Shown here piece by piece: positions 56,352 through 64,000 of a stretch of 64,000 nt of DNA. Every line of letters starts with the position of its first letter. Position 1 is the first letter of the stretch. The DNA lies in NCBI GenBank assembly GCA_017559525.1, contig JAFYRI010000011.1:1-64000 (forward strand). Reading direction: 5' to 3'. A model generated the notes under the pieces. The model was not told where the DNA came from, ran no database searches, and saw only the letters and a program-made list of their open reading frames with translations. The translations under genes and the position numbers were made by a program. The stretch comes from Alphaproteobacteria bacterium. Its GTDB lineage: Bacteria; Pseudomonadota; Alphaproteobacteria; CAAHEQ01; UBA3637.

Positions 56352-57293
56352 TTATTTTAAAAATGCTTCAATATCAGCAGGCATTCCAATGGAAACAACT
56401 GACGTATCTGGGTATGTTTTTTTAACTAATCCATTCAATACTTTACCATTTCCACATTCAACAAAACGTTCAATGCCCATGTTACCAACCATTTGGTGCA
56501 TAGAATCTGTCCACAGAACAGAACCCGTCACTTGACGCACCAATAAATCTTTAATTTGTTCAGCATCTTGTACCGGTTCAGCCAAAACATTGCAAATAAC
56601 TGGAACTAATGGATTTTGAAACGGTGTTTCGGCCAAAACTTCACGCATTTTATCGGCAGCAGATTGCATCAAAGGACTGTGAAAACCACCGGAAACTGCC
56701 AACTTTATTGCACGTTTTGCACCAGCTACTTGACAACCAGCCATAACAGCATCCAATGCTTCATTTTGACCACTAATCACAATTTGACCTGGGCAGTTGT
56801 CATTTGCCATAACGCATACTTGCCCTTTTAAATCAGTATTCGCAATAACATCGGCAATTTGTTCCTTTGTTAATGCCAAAATAGCGGCCATTGCACCGGC
56901 ATTTTCTTTGGCGGCTTCTGCCATAGCCAAACCACGTAAACGCAATAATTTTGCGGTATCTGTAATACTTAAAGCACCTGCAGCACACAAAGCAGTGTAT
57001 TCACCTAATGAGTGACCAGCAACACAAGAGGCTAATTCAGAAATGCTTTTTCCTGTTTCTGCTTCCAATACTTTTACGGCTGCCATACCAACAGCCATAA
57101 TTGCTGGCTGAGCATTTTGTGTTTGCATTAATTCATCTGCATCACCTGAAAACATGAGTGTACTTAATTTTTGATTTAATGCATCATCTACTTCTTCAAA
57201 AACACGTTTGGCGACAGGAAAAGCATCATTTAAAGCCAATCCCATACCAATTGTCTGTGACCCTTGTCCTGGAAAAATAAAAGCCGTTTTCAT
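56352..57293 (-). CDS. fabD: Malonyl-CoA:ACP transacylase
   Basis: 313 residues. FabD loads malonyl groups onto ACP. FIFPGQGSQTIGMG is the oxyanion region, AGHSLGEYTAL holds the catalytic Ser, and a His in SGGFHSPLM completes the dyad. It is away from fabH and acpP, standing alone and divergent from murJ. An AGGAG-type site precedes the ATG. Confidence 0.96.
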   Translation of the reverse strand: MKTAFIFPGQGSQTIGMGLALNDAFPVAKRVFEEVDDALNQKLSTLMFSGDADELMQTQNAQPAIMAVGMAAVKVLEAETGKSISELASCVAGHSLGEYTALCAAGALSITDTAKLLRLRGLAMAEAAKENAGAMAAILALTKEQIADVIANTDLKGQVCVMANDNCPGQIVISGQNEALDAVMAGCQVAGAKRAIKLAVSGGFHSPLMQSAADKMREVLAETPFQNPLVPVICNVLAEPVQDAEQIKDLLVRQVTGSVLWTDSMHQMVGNMGIERFVECGNGKVLNGLVKKTYPDTSVVSIGMPADIEAFLK

Positions 57294-57374
57294 TCGTATT
57301 CTCCTTTATCATATAATTTTATTTATCGTGGGCATTATACACATTTTTTTTCAAAAAGAAACCATTTTTTTAAC

Positions 57375-57403
57375 TTGTCTAGAGTGGCATTTTCATATAT
57401 AAT
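57375..57403 (+). promoter_or_regulatory. Promoter for a leaderless murJ mRNA
   Basis: TTGTCT (-35), a 17-base spacer and a perfect TATAAT (-10, 57398-57403). The expected transcription start, about 7 bases on, is the A of the murJ ATG at 57410. No ribosome site lies between. Confidence 0.7.
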
Positions 57404-57409
57404 GACGTC

Positions 57410-58990
57410 ATGTCTTTAATTAAATCCATAACCACCGTTGGTGGCTTTACTCTTGTTAGCCGTATTGTCGGTTTTGTACGAGATATTTTAATAGCTAAAT
57501 TTTTGGGCGCATCCATGATGGCAGATGCTTTTTTTGTTGCCTTAAGATTCCCCAATTTGTTTCGATCACTTTTTGCCGAAGGAACACTCAATGTTGCCTT
57601 TGTTCCACTATTTGCTGGAGAATTGCATAGCGGCGGTAAAAAAAGAGCCTTAACATTTGCTCGATCTGTTTTTAGCTTTTTATTTTATGTATTGCTTATT
57701 TTCACATTATTTATGGAAGTCTTTATGCCAGCTTTTATGTTTGTACTAGCACCCGGATTTGAAGATATTCCAGGAAAATTGGAATTAACAACACATTTAA
57801 GCCGAATCACATTCCCATTTTTATTGTGTGTCTCATTGGTATCTTTATTATCTGGCGTATTAAATTCTGTGGATAAATTTTGGGCTGCAGCTTTTACACC
57901 TACACTACTAAATCTAATGATGATCGGTTCATTATTTATTGTCACACCATTTATTCAATCAGATTTTGCGCCTGCTTATGCATTAGCAATTGGCGTTTGT
58001 TTAGCTGGATTTGCTGAATTAATTTTCTTATTTTATCACATCAAAAAAGCGGGCTTGTTGTTTTGTTTAATCGGTCCAATACGGGCATTATTTCATTTAA
58101 CAAAACGTGTAAAATTATTACTCAAAAAAATGGCCCCAGGTGTATTGGGATCTGGAGTTTATCAAATTAATTTATTTTTGGATACATTATTTGTTTCATT
58201 TGTTGGTGCTGGAGCTATTTCTTGGCTAAACTATGCTCACCATTTATTTCAATTGCCAATAGGCATCATCGGTGTCGCTATTGGTACAGCCTTATTACCT
58301 GTTTTATCCAAACATATTAAAGCTGGAGAAAAAGAAGCTGCAAACACTCAACTTAATCGAGGATTGGAAATATCATTGGCAATGTCATTAGCTTCTATGA
58401 TTGGACTGGTTTTATTGGCGCATCCTATTATTGCCGTATTATTTGAGCGAGGCGCCTTTACCATGACAGATACCGAACAAACATCAAAAGCATTGATTGT
58501 TTTTGCTTTTGGATTACCAGCTTACATGATGACAAAAGCTTTATCGCCATTTTTCTATGCTCGCTCTGATACCACAACACCCGTTAAAATCGCAATTGTT
58601 GGCGTTATTTTAAATGCAATATTAGCTCTATCATTAATGGGGCCCTTCGGATTTGTTGGCATTGCTTTAGCCACAACAATTACCGTTTGGGTTAACGCAT
58701 TTCAATATATATGGCGTTTAAAAAAACAAGGTGAATTTGTACTAGATAACATGTTTAAATATCGCATAAAACGTATCATTCTTGCTGGCATTGTAATGGC
58801 CATAACATTATACTATAGTTTTTACACTATTTCTTATTATTTACAAAATTGGCAACATGAACATGGCTATTTATCTATTATATTATTGGGAACATTAGTT
58901 GGCATTGGAATTATGTCATTTACAATTATCTTAATTGGTACAGGTGGCATTACAATACGCGATATAAAATCATTTTTACACCGTAAGTGA
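57410..58990 (+). CDS. murJ: Lipid II flippase MurJ
   Basis: 526 residues with about fourteen membrane segments. MurJ moves lipid II across the inner membrane for cell wall synthesis. TTVGGFTLVSRIVGFVRDILIAKFLGAS and FRSLFAEGTLNVAFVPLF are the conserved N-terminal Arg-containing regions. FERGAFT and AYMMTKALSPFFYARSDTTTPVK are typical later blocks. The start lacks a Shine-Dalgarno site and lies where transcription should begin. Confidence 0.96.
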   Translation: MSLIKSITTVGGFTLVSRIVGFVRDILIAKFLGASMMADAFFVALRFPNLFRSLFAEGTLNVAFVPLFAGELHSGGKKRALTFARSVFSFLFYVLLIFTLFMEVFMPAFMFVLAPGFEDIPGKLELTTHLSRITFPFLLCVSLVSLLSGVLNSVDKFWAAAFTPTLLNLMMIGSLFIVTPFIQSDFAPAYALAIGVCLAGFAELIFLFYHIKKAGLLFCLIGPIRALFHLTKRVKLLLKKMAPGVLGSGVYQINLFLDTLFVSFVGAGAISWLNYAHHLFQLPIGIIGVAIGTALLPVLSKHIKAGEKEAANTQLNRGLEISLAMSLASMIGLVLLAHPIIAVLFERGAFTMTDTEQTSKALIVFAFGLPAYMMTKALSPFFYARSDTTTPVKIAIVGVILNAILALSLMGPFGFVGIALATTITVWVNAFQYIWRLKKQGEFVLDNMFKYRIKRIILAGIVMAITLYYSFYTISYYLQNWQHEHGYLSIILLGTLVGIGIMSFTIILIGTGGITIRDIKSFLHRK

Positions 58991-59005
58991 TTTTTAGGAG
59001 GTTTT

Positions 59006-59917
59006 ATGAAAAAAGGATTGTCATTATTTTTAGCTGGAATTTTATTGGGAACAATTGGATATGGCGCATACTATACGTATAATTGGACAAAAACACCATC
59101 TCAAATTACTCACACCCCATCCCCCATTGTCATTCAGAAAAAAAAGAAAAAACAAAAAATCATCTCACCCGATGAATTTTGGAAAACCAGTCGTTTATTA
59201 CCCAATTCAGATATAGATGTAAAAACATTAACCACGACCGAAAAACTTGCAGAAGCCTTTGAAGGTTTATACCTCTATTACATGCCCAAAATTTACGTAG
59301 AACGTTTTCCAGATGATTTTGCACAAGAAGGTAATGCCGAATTATTTATTAAGGTTATGATGTCCTTAATTTTACATGAAAACAACATGATTACTAAAGA
59401 TAGAAAATTTTTAGAAGGACTAAATAAAAAATTAAAAAATAATATAACATGGAATAAAGAAGAAAATGATCATTTTAATATGTTAGTTCAAAAATATGGT
59501 TTAACAGAACAAAAATTACAAACAAATCAATTGGATGAATTATTAAAACGAGTAGATATTATTCCACCATCTTTGGTCGTTGCCATGGCTGGCATCCAAA
59601 CAAACTGGGGTAAAAAATCATTAAATGCTCCCTTTGGACAAAAAGAATGGATCAATGGGAAATACACCGAAAAACAATTTGATACATTGGGTGAAGCAGT
59701 TCATTCCTTTATGATGGAAATGAATACTCTTCCAATTTATTTTAGCATGTGGATAAATCGAAGAACATATAAAAATTTACGTGGTTCATTGGGTGCGAAG
59801 TTGATCAACACCACAGATAACTTTATGCGCGAAAATCCAACTTATGAACAACAAATCAAACAAGCGTTTAAAAAATTAAAATTAGAAATCTTTGATACAG
59901 CTGTTTTATATGAGTAA
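59006..59917 (+). CDS. Bax-like glucosaminidase-family protein
   Basis: 303 residues. A membrane anchor or uncleaved signal (~5-25) precedes a KKKKKQK segment. Residues ~105-300 resemble Bax/glucosaminidase proteins: LILHENNMITKDRKFL and RVDIIPPSLVVAMAGIQTNWGKKSL. The latter block normally reads A.AAIESGWG with a catalytic Glu; here that residue is Q198. The protein may therefore bind rather than cut peptidoglycan. It lies 15 bases after murJ with an AGGAGG site and overlaps the DUF192 gene. Confidence 0.8.
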   Translation: MKKGLSLFLAGILLGTIGYGAYYTYNWTKTPSQITHTPSPIVIQKKKKKQKIISPDEFWKTSRLLPNSDIDVKTLTTTEKLAEAFEGLYLYYMPKIYVERFPDDFAQEGNAELFIKVMMSLILHENNMITKDRKFLEGLNKKLKNNITWNKEENDHFNMLVQKYGLTEQKLQTNQLDELLKRVDIIPPSLVVAMAGIQTNWGKKSLNAPFGQKEWINGKYTEKQFDTLGEAVHSFMMEMNTLPIYFSMWINRRTYKNLRGSLGAKLINTTDNFMRENPTYEQQIKQAFKKLKLEIFDTAVLYE

Positions 59918-60335
59918 AATTATTATATTCTTGTGTGGATTATTGTGGTGTTATACAATATCTGCCGAACCATTAATTTTAAAAAACAATGCACAAGAAC
60001 ATTTATTTGATGTTGAAATAGCAAATACTCCAGAAAAATCTCAACAAGGATTAATGTTCCGCAAATATTTACCTGCAAACAAAGGTATGTTATTTATATC
60101 AGATACAGACACCCAAATGTATATGTGGATGAAAAATACATATATCAGTTTAGATATGTTATTTTTTGATAGAAAAGGCAAAATTATTAAAATCATCCCA
60201 AATACAACGCCTTTAAGTTTAAAAATATTATCCTCTGATATACCAGTTGCTGGCGTTTTAGAGATTAATGCAGGCACAGCCAAACAATTAGATATCAATA
60301 TTGGCGATTTGATTGTCAGTGAGCAGTTAAAGTAA
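59910..60335 (+). CDS. Secreted DUF192 protein
   Basis: About 141 residues from the ATG at 59910, which overlaps the end of the Bax-like gene by 8 bases. A signal peptide ends TISA. IANTPEKSQQGLMFRKYLPANKGMLF, MWMKNTYISLDMLFFDRKGKI and VLEINAGTAKQLDINIGD are the standard DUF192 blocks. The domain is widespread in bacteria and of unknown function. A TTG codon 18 bases earlier is a less likely start. Confidence 0.88.
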   Translation: MSKIIIFLCGLLWCYTISAEPLILKNNAQEHLFDVEIANTPEKSQQGLMFRKYLPANKGMLFISDTDTQMYMWMKNTYISLDMLFFDRKGKIIKIIPNTTPLSLKILSSDIPVAGVLEINAGTAKQLDINIGDLIVSEQLK

Positions 60336-60381
60336 GTTGAACACTATCTAGAATTTTGCTGAAATAAATAACATCAACTAA

Positions 60382-60410
60382 AAACACTGCCAAAATGGCA
60401 GTGTTTCTTC
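60382..60410. terminator. Bidirectional terminator between DUF192 gene and htpG
   Basis: AACACTGCCA and TGGCAGTGTT form a 10-bp stem around AA, T-rich on both sides and better for the minus-strand gene htpG. Confidence 0.88.
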
Positions 60411-60421
60411 ATCAAAAAATC

Positions 60422-62287
60422 TTATAATCCATTCATCAACAATCTAGATAATCGTTCAGCAAATTTAGCTGGATCTTTAACGGGCTCACCTTCGGCCACT
60501 AATGTTTGATCATATAATACCCAAATACTATCGGCAAAACGTTCATCAGATTCGGTGTTATCCAATAATGTTGCCAATTTATGTATTAACGGATGGCGTG
60601 GATTAATTTCCAAAACACGTTCACTAGCAAAGTTAATTTGTTGTCCATTCGCACGCATTAAACGTTCTAAATTCATACTCATTTGTCCCGCCGGTGTGAT
60701 AAGAGCAATCGGGCTTTTTGTTAGTCTGTCCGTTATACGAATATCATTGACGGCGCCAGATAAAATTTCTTTCATTTTGGTAATTAACTTGTCTGATACT
60801 TTTTTATCCAAGGCTTTATCCGTATCATTATGAACCGGTTTAATTTTATCTAAATCTTCGGCGGCATGCATAACAGATATGATTTTTTTACTTTTATATT
60901 CTGTATATGTTTGTACCCAAAATTCATCGATAGGATCGGTTAATAACAACACTTCAATATCACGAGCTGCAAAACCTTCTAATTGAGGATTCGTACGTAA
61001 TGTGGCTAAATCCGTACCTGTTAAATAATAAATGTGTTTTTGACCTTCTTTCATACGAGATACATAATCAGCAAACGTTGTTAATTCATCTGAATTTGTA
61101 GAGTAAAAACGACACAAATCGGCAATATCTTCACGATTATCGGATGGTTCGTACAAACCTTCTTTAAATACGATACCAAATGCATTCCAAAATTTTTGGT
61201 AATCAGCTGTATCTTCAGAACGTCTTTTGAACTCATTAATAATTCTACGCACAATACCACGTTGGATTTTTCCGAGGACTGGTGTTTTTTGCAACATTTC
61301 ACGACTGACATTAAGCGGTAAATCAGATGTATCTATCACACCCGTCATAAAACGTAAAAAGTGAGGCATGAGTTCCGGCACATCATCAGAAATAAACACT
61401 CGGTTCACATATAATTGTAATCCCGATTTTCTGTCTGGTTGGAACAAGTTGAACGGTGGTTTTGTCGGGCAGAACATTAATGCCGTGTAATCAATGGCGC
61501 CTTCGGCTTTATAATGCAAAGTCATCCACGGTTCATCAAAAGCATGTGAAACACTTTGATAAAAATCTTTATATTGTTCTGGTGTAATTTCCGTTTTATT
61601 ACGTTGCCATAAAGCACTGGCAGAGTTAATGGTTTCTTGTAATTCACCATTTTTCAAATCAATGGGAATTGAAATATGGTCAGAATATTGACGCACCAAA
61701 TGACGCAAACGAATAGGCTCCAAATAATCTTGTGCGTCTTCTTTTAAATATAATGTGATGGCCGTTCCGTTTTTTGCTTTATCATCCGGTGAAATGGTGA
61801 ATGAACCGGCACCATCAGATTCCCACAGCCATCCTTGATCATCACCAGCTTTTTTAGTACGAACAATTACTTTATCAGCAACCATGAATGCCGAATAAAA
61901 ACCAACACCGAATTGCCCGATAAGCGCCATATCTTTTTGTTTGTCACCTGTCAATGATTTTATAAATTCGGCCGAGCCCGAACGAGCAATTGTCCCCAAA
62001 TGATTAATTAAATCATCTTTATTCATACCAATACCATTATCAGTAATAGTTAATGTTTTTTCTTTGGCATTAGGTTCTAATATAATTTTAAAGGCGCCTG
62101 TTTCTTTTCCCAATTCTGGATGCGTTAACAGAGCATATCTAAGTTTATCACAGGCATCTGAGGCATTAGAAATTAATTCGCGCAAGAAAATTTCATTGTT
62201 GGAATAAAGAGAATGAATAACGATATCTAAAACTTTGGCAACCTCCGCTTGGAAAGTCATTGTAGTTGTTTGTGTTTCTTTTTTCAT
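60422..62287 (-). CDS. htpG: Chaperone HtpG (Hsp90 family)
   Basis: 621 residues from the ATG at 62287, which has AGGAG upstream; the open frame extends further but adds unconserved hydrophobic residues. HtpG is an ATP-dependent chaperone. The N-domain shows FLRELISNASDACDKLRY, DNGIGM and GQFGVGFYSAFMVAD. The middle domain has LPLNVSREMLQ. The C-terminal dimer domain ends LSRLLMNGL. Confidence 0.97.
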   Translation of the reverse strand: MKKETQTTTMTFQAEVAKVLDIVIHSLYSNNEIFLRELISNASDACDKLRYALLTHPELGKETGAFKIILEPNAKEKTLTITDNGIGMNKDDLINHLGTIARSGSAEFIKSLTGDKQKDMALIGQFGVGFYSAFMVADKVIVRTKKAGDDQGWLWESDGAGSFTISPDDKAKNGTAITLYLKEDAQDYLEPIRLRHLVRQYSDHISIPIDLKNGELQETINSASALWQRNKTEITPEQYKDFYQSVSHAFDEPWMTLHYKAEGAIDYTALMFCPTKPPFNLFQPDRKSGLQLYVNRVFISDDVPELMPHFLRFMTGVIDTSDLPLNVSREMLQKTPVLGKIQRGIVRRIINEFKRRSEDTADYQKFWNAFGIVFKEGLYEPSDNREDIADLCRFYSTNSDELTTFADYVSRMKEGQKHIYYLTGTDLATLRTNPQLEGFAARDIEVLLLTDPIDEFWVQTYTEYKSKKIISVMHAAEDLDKIKPVHNDTDKALDKKVSDKLITKMKEILSGAVNDIRITDRLTKSPIALITPAGQMSMNLERLMRANGQQINFASERVLEINPRHPLIHKLATLLDNTESDERFADSIWVLYDQTLVAEGEPVKDPAKFAERLSRLLMNGL

Positions 62288-62324
62288 ATCAGCTCCTATA
62301 AAAAACATCATTATGTATGCAAGA

Positions 62325-62352
62325 TATATAATTTGTTTTTCAAAATTTGCAA
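62325..62352 (-). promoter_or_regulatory. Promoter of htpG
   Basis: On the minus strand, TTGCAA (-35), a 16-base spacer and TATATA (-10), about 38 bases before the start. It looks like a housekeeping promoter; the CTTGAA/CCATTT pattern of heat-shock sigma factor is not evident. Confidence 0.55.
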
Positions 62353-62395
62353 GAGAAAAAGACATCTTTTTTTTGCAAAAAAAGAGCAAAATCTC

Positions 62396-62440
62396 GAATC
62401 GCAAAAATGACTTGACAAAAGGTAAAAAAAAGTATATAAT
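62396..62440 (+). promoter_or_regulatory. Consensus promoter of mipZ with a GANTC site
   Basis: TTGACA (62412-62417), a 17-base spacer and TATAAT (62435-62440) match the consensus exactly, the strongest promoter in the window. GAATC, a CcrM-type site, lies at 62396-62400, 11 bases before the -35 box. Confidence 0.85.
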
Positions 62441-62471
62441 AACGCATTCATAAAACAATATGGGGAATAAT

Positions 62472-63275
62472 ATGAGTGCAAAAATTATTGTTTTCGCCAA
62501 CGAAAAAGGCGGGACGGGTAAATCAACACTTGCAATGCATATGATTGTATCTTTAATGCGCGCAGGAAAAAAAGTAGCTAGCTTTGATTTGGATGCTAGA
62601 CAAGGTTCTTTAACTCGTTATATTGAAAATCGTCAAACTTTTATTACGGAAAACGGCGTACCCTTGCCAATTCCAGAGCATACCAGTTGGACAGATGAAA
62701 TTGCTCGCATTTATACATTGAAAGGGCAAATTGAGAAAATTATCCATCAAGTTGACGCGATTGTCATTGATACACCAGGTTCTCACAGTCCATTAACATC
62801 TGAAGCCATGGAAATGGCCGATGCATTGGTAACTCCAATTAATGATTCTTTAGTGGATTTAGACGTTCTTGCTTTGGTAGATGGCGAAACATTAAAAATT
62901 AAAGGACCAAGCCATTTTGCACAAACAGTATGGTCTTCTCGTCAACAAAGAATGTTGGCTAAAAAACCACCGCTCAACTGGGTTGTTGTTCGCAACCGTA
63001 TGCTCTATGCTAACAGCAAAAACTCAAAAGCTGTAGATATGTTGGTACACGCCCTATCCCGTCGTATTCACTTTACAATTTCCAATGGTTTTTCCGAACG
63101 TGTTGTATACCGTGAATTATTCTTAAAAGGCCTTACAATGCTAGATTGTAAAGAAAATGGATTAAATATGCCAATGTCTATTTCATCTTTAGCCGCTCGC
63201 CAAGAGGTTCGTTGCTTGATGAATAATATTTTATCCGGTGGATTAAATCCAGTTCGTTCAAATATAGCCGCATAA
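62472..63275 (+). CDS. mipZ: Division-site ATPase MipZ
   Basis: 267 residues from the ATG at 62472 (GGGGAA upstream; an ATG 12 bases earlier overlaps that site). MipZ forms a gradient from the poles, bound to ParB, and blocks FtsZ there. FANEKGGTGKSTLAMHM is the deviant P-loop, SFDLDARQGSLTRYIENR the switch I region, and VIDTPGSHSPLT switch II. These distinguish it from ParA. It is conserved in alphaproteobacteria. A consensus promoter precedes it. Confidence 0.93.
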   Translation: MSAKIIVFANEKGGTGKSTLAMHMIVSLMRAGKKVASFDLDARQGSLTRYIENRQTFITENGVPLPIPEHTSWTDEIARIYTLKGQIEKIIHQVDAIVIDTPGSHSPLTSEAMEMADALVTPINDSLVDLDVLALVDGETLKIKGPSHFAQTVWSSRQQRMLAKKPPLNWVVVRNRMLYANSKNSKAVDMLVHALSRRIHFTISNGFSERVVYRELFLKGLTMLDCKENGLNMPMSISSLAARQEVRCLMNNILSGGLNPVRSNIAA

Positions 63276-63298
63276 AAAATTATTTTTTATTGACATTT

Positions 63299-63332
63299 AT
63301 CCCCCTCATAATTTCTTATGGGGGGTATTTTT
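63299..63332 (+). terminator. Terminator of mipZ
   Basis: ATCCCCC and GGGGGGTAT arms pair around a 12- to 13-base loop and are followed by five T. Confidence 0.85.
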
Positions 63333-63333
63333 G

Positions 63334-63366
63334 AAAAGCCCTCCTACCAGGAAGGCTTTATTTTAT
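63334..63366 (-). terminator. Terminator of leuA
   Basis: AAAGCC and GGCTTT arms with inner TCCT/AGGA pair at the end of the minus-strand gene, with T on the far side. It is adjacent to the mipZ terminator, so the pair blocks read-through both ways. Confidence 0.7.
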
Positions 63367-63368
63367 TA

Positions 63369-64000
63369 CTATCGTTGTAATTGATTAAGTCCATTAAAGA
63401 TGGCTCTAATACTAACTTGTGTTGTTGAACGATCAATCGCATGACAAACAACTTGTTTATCACCTTGAGCCAACTTAATAGTTGCAACAGCTTCAGATGC
63501 TTCTTTATCTTCCCGTTTCAACATATATTGTTGATACTCTAAAATGGAAATAGCAACACCCAAAGAACATAAACCTTGAATACATGCTTCAACCGGTCCA
63601 TATCCATAACCAATTGTTTCTTTTTTCTGACCATTTTCAAAATAAGATAAAACATATCGACCTTGTTGAATACGATCAAAGGAAGCATATTGATAAGGTC
63701 CTTCCACATTACACAAATGTGTACGATATAATTTATCACAATCTTCCACACTTAATTCACCTTTTTGTTCAGCCATTTTCTTAGCAAAAGGCATTAAAAT
63801 TTCAGTTTCTTTCAATGTAATCGGATAACCTGCTCGTTCATAAATTTCTTTCAGTGCGGATTTCCCAGATTGACTGGTAAAGCCCAAATACTCACCATCG
63901 TCGCGACCAACTAATGCCGGATCAAAAGCAATATATTGACCTTTTTTAAGACCTTTTGTTTTGTTAGAACCATCTTGATGAATACCACTGCGATGAGCCA
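63369..64000 (-). CDS. leuA: 2-isopropylmalate synthase, 3' part
   Basis: The reading frame runs off the window end, giving the last ~210 residues. LeuA joins acetyl-CoA and 2-oxoisovalerate in leucine synthesis. HRSGIHQDGSNKT is the end of the catalytic barrel. YLGFTSQSGKSALKE corresponds to the FTSQSGKGG-type block of the LeuA2 form, where other LeuA have GKHSG. The C-terminal domain has GYGPVEACIQGLCSLG, the leucine feedback fold. Apparent internal starts near 63887 are not real. It suggests the cell makes its own leucine. Confidence 0.9.
   Translation of the reverse strand, partial: AHRSGIHQDGSNKTKGLKKGQYIAFDPALVGRDDGEYLGFTSQSGKSALKEIYERAGYPITLKETEILMPFAKKMAEQKGELSVEDCDKLYRTHLCNVEGPYQYASFDRIQQGRYVLSYFENGQKKETIGYGYGPVEACIQGLCSLGVAISILEYQQYMLKREDKEASEAVATIKLAQGDKQVVCHAIDRSTTQVSIRAIFNGLNQLQR

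Noticed and set aside
62288..62500. N-terminal extension of HtpG
   Set aside because: The frame is open for 71 more codons, but the added sequence is hydrophobic, unconserved and contains the htpG promoter. AGGAG supports the start at 62287.

Overview
The window is an AT-rich stretch of a bacterial chromosome, almost certainly from an alphaproteobacterium and probably a host- or gut-associated one. Evidence for the group: a 358-residue CcrM-type adenine methyltransferase, a MipZ-type division-site ATPase, LpxI in the lipid A pathway, the rpmF-plsX-fabH-ihfA-merR cluster, and the rpsB-tsf-frr-uppS-cdsA-rseP-bamA-skp-lpxD-fabZ-lpxA-lpxI-lpxB run. Genes are tightly packed and mostly have clear AAGGAG-type ribosome sites and intrinsic terminators. 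I see no insertion sequence, prophage or CRISPR array.

Layout. 1-3.3 kb: end of a tRNA-Gly, tuf, a small secreted Cys-rich protein behind a switch-like structured leader, and an orphan fucO. 3.4-10 kb: a membrane phosphoesterase, a TesA-type esterase, two glycosyltransferases, then merR-ihfA-fabH-plsX-rpmF read leftwards. 10.2-16.9 kb: a large prepilin-like protein with a lectin-like tail, ruvC, yebC, a YmdB phosphoesterase, zapA, a spermidine-synthase-like membrane protein, recR and ybaB. 17-20.6 kb: lepA, a DUF1460 protein and queA. 20.6-26.4 kb: envelope genes (membrane protein, Sel1-repeat protein, NlpD-like factor, DsbA-like oxidoreductase, FadL-family porin). 26.5-33.5 kb: Ca2+/Na+ antiporter, an NrdD-tail-like mini protein, rnhA, a DsbD-like protein, infC and a giant Cys-rich secreted protein. 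33.5-50.1 kb: the translation/envelope-biogenesis superoperon. 50.1-52.6 kb: a second prepilin-like/lectin-like protein and gap. 52.8-64 kb: a degenerate dUTPase-fold protein, an SH3 protein, ccrM, fabD, murJ, a Bax-like protein, DUF192, htpG, mipZ and the 3' part of leuA.

How the genes fit together. Much of the window builds the envelope: lipid A (lpxD, lpxA, lpxI, lpxB), phospholipid and fatty acids (plsX, fabH, fabD, fabZ, cdsA), undecaprenyl carrier and lipid II export (uppS, murJ), outer-membrane assembly (bamA, skp, a BamE-like lipoprotein) and core-sugar transfer. The cell-cycle genes ccrM, mipZ and zapA are also present. pyrH and dxr are missing from their customary places in the superoperon.

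The most unusual content is a family of disulfide-rich surface proteins. Two long prepilin-like proteins about 39 kb apart share an N-terminal pilin helix, Cys-rich modules and a C-terminal C-type-lectin-like domain. A short secreted protein carries a similar lectin-like domain alone, and a 790-residue secreted protein uses the same kind of Cys modules. A DsbA-like protein and a DsbD-like protein that lacks the expected membrane cysteines may serve their folding. Other notable points are an AUU start for infC, a leaderless murJ, and a leader whose CTGGAAG element has two alternative pairing partners, one beside a terminator.
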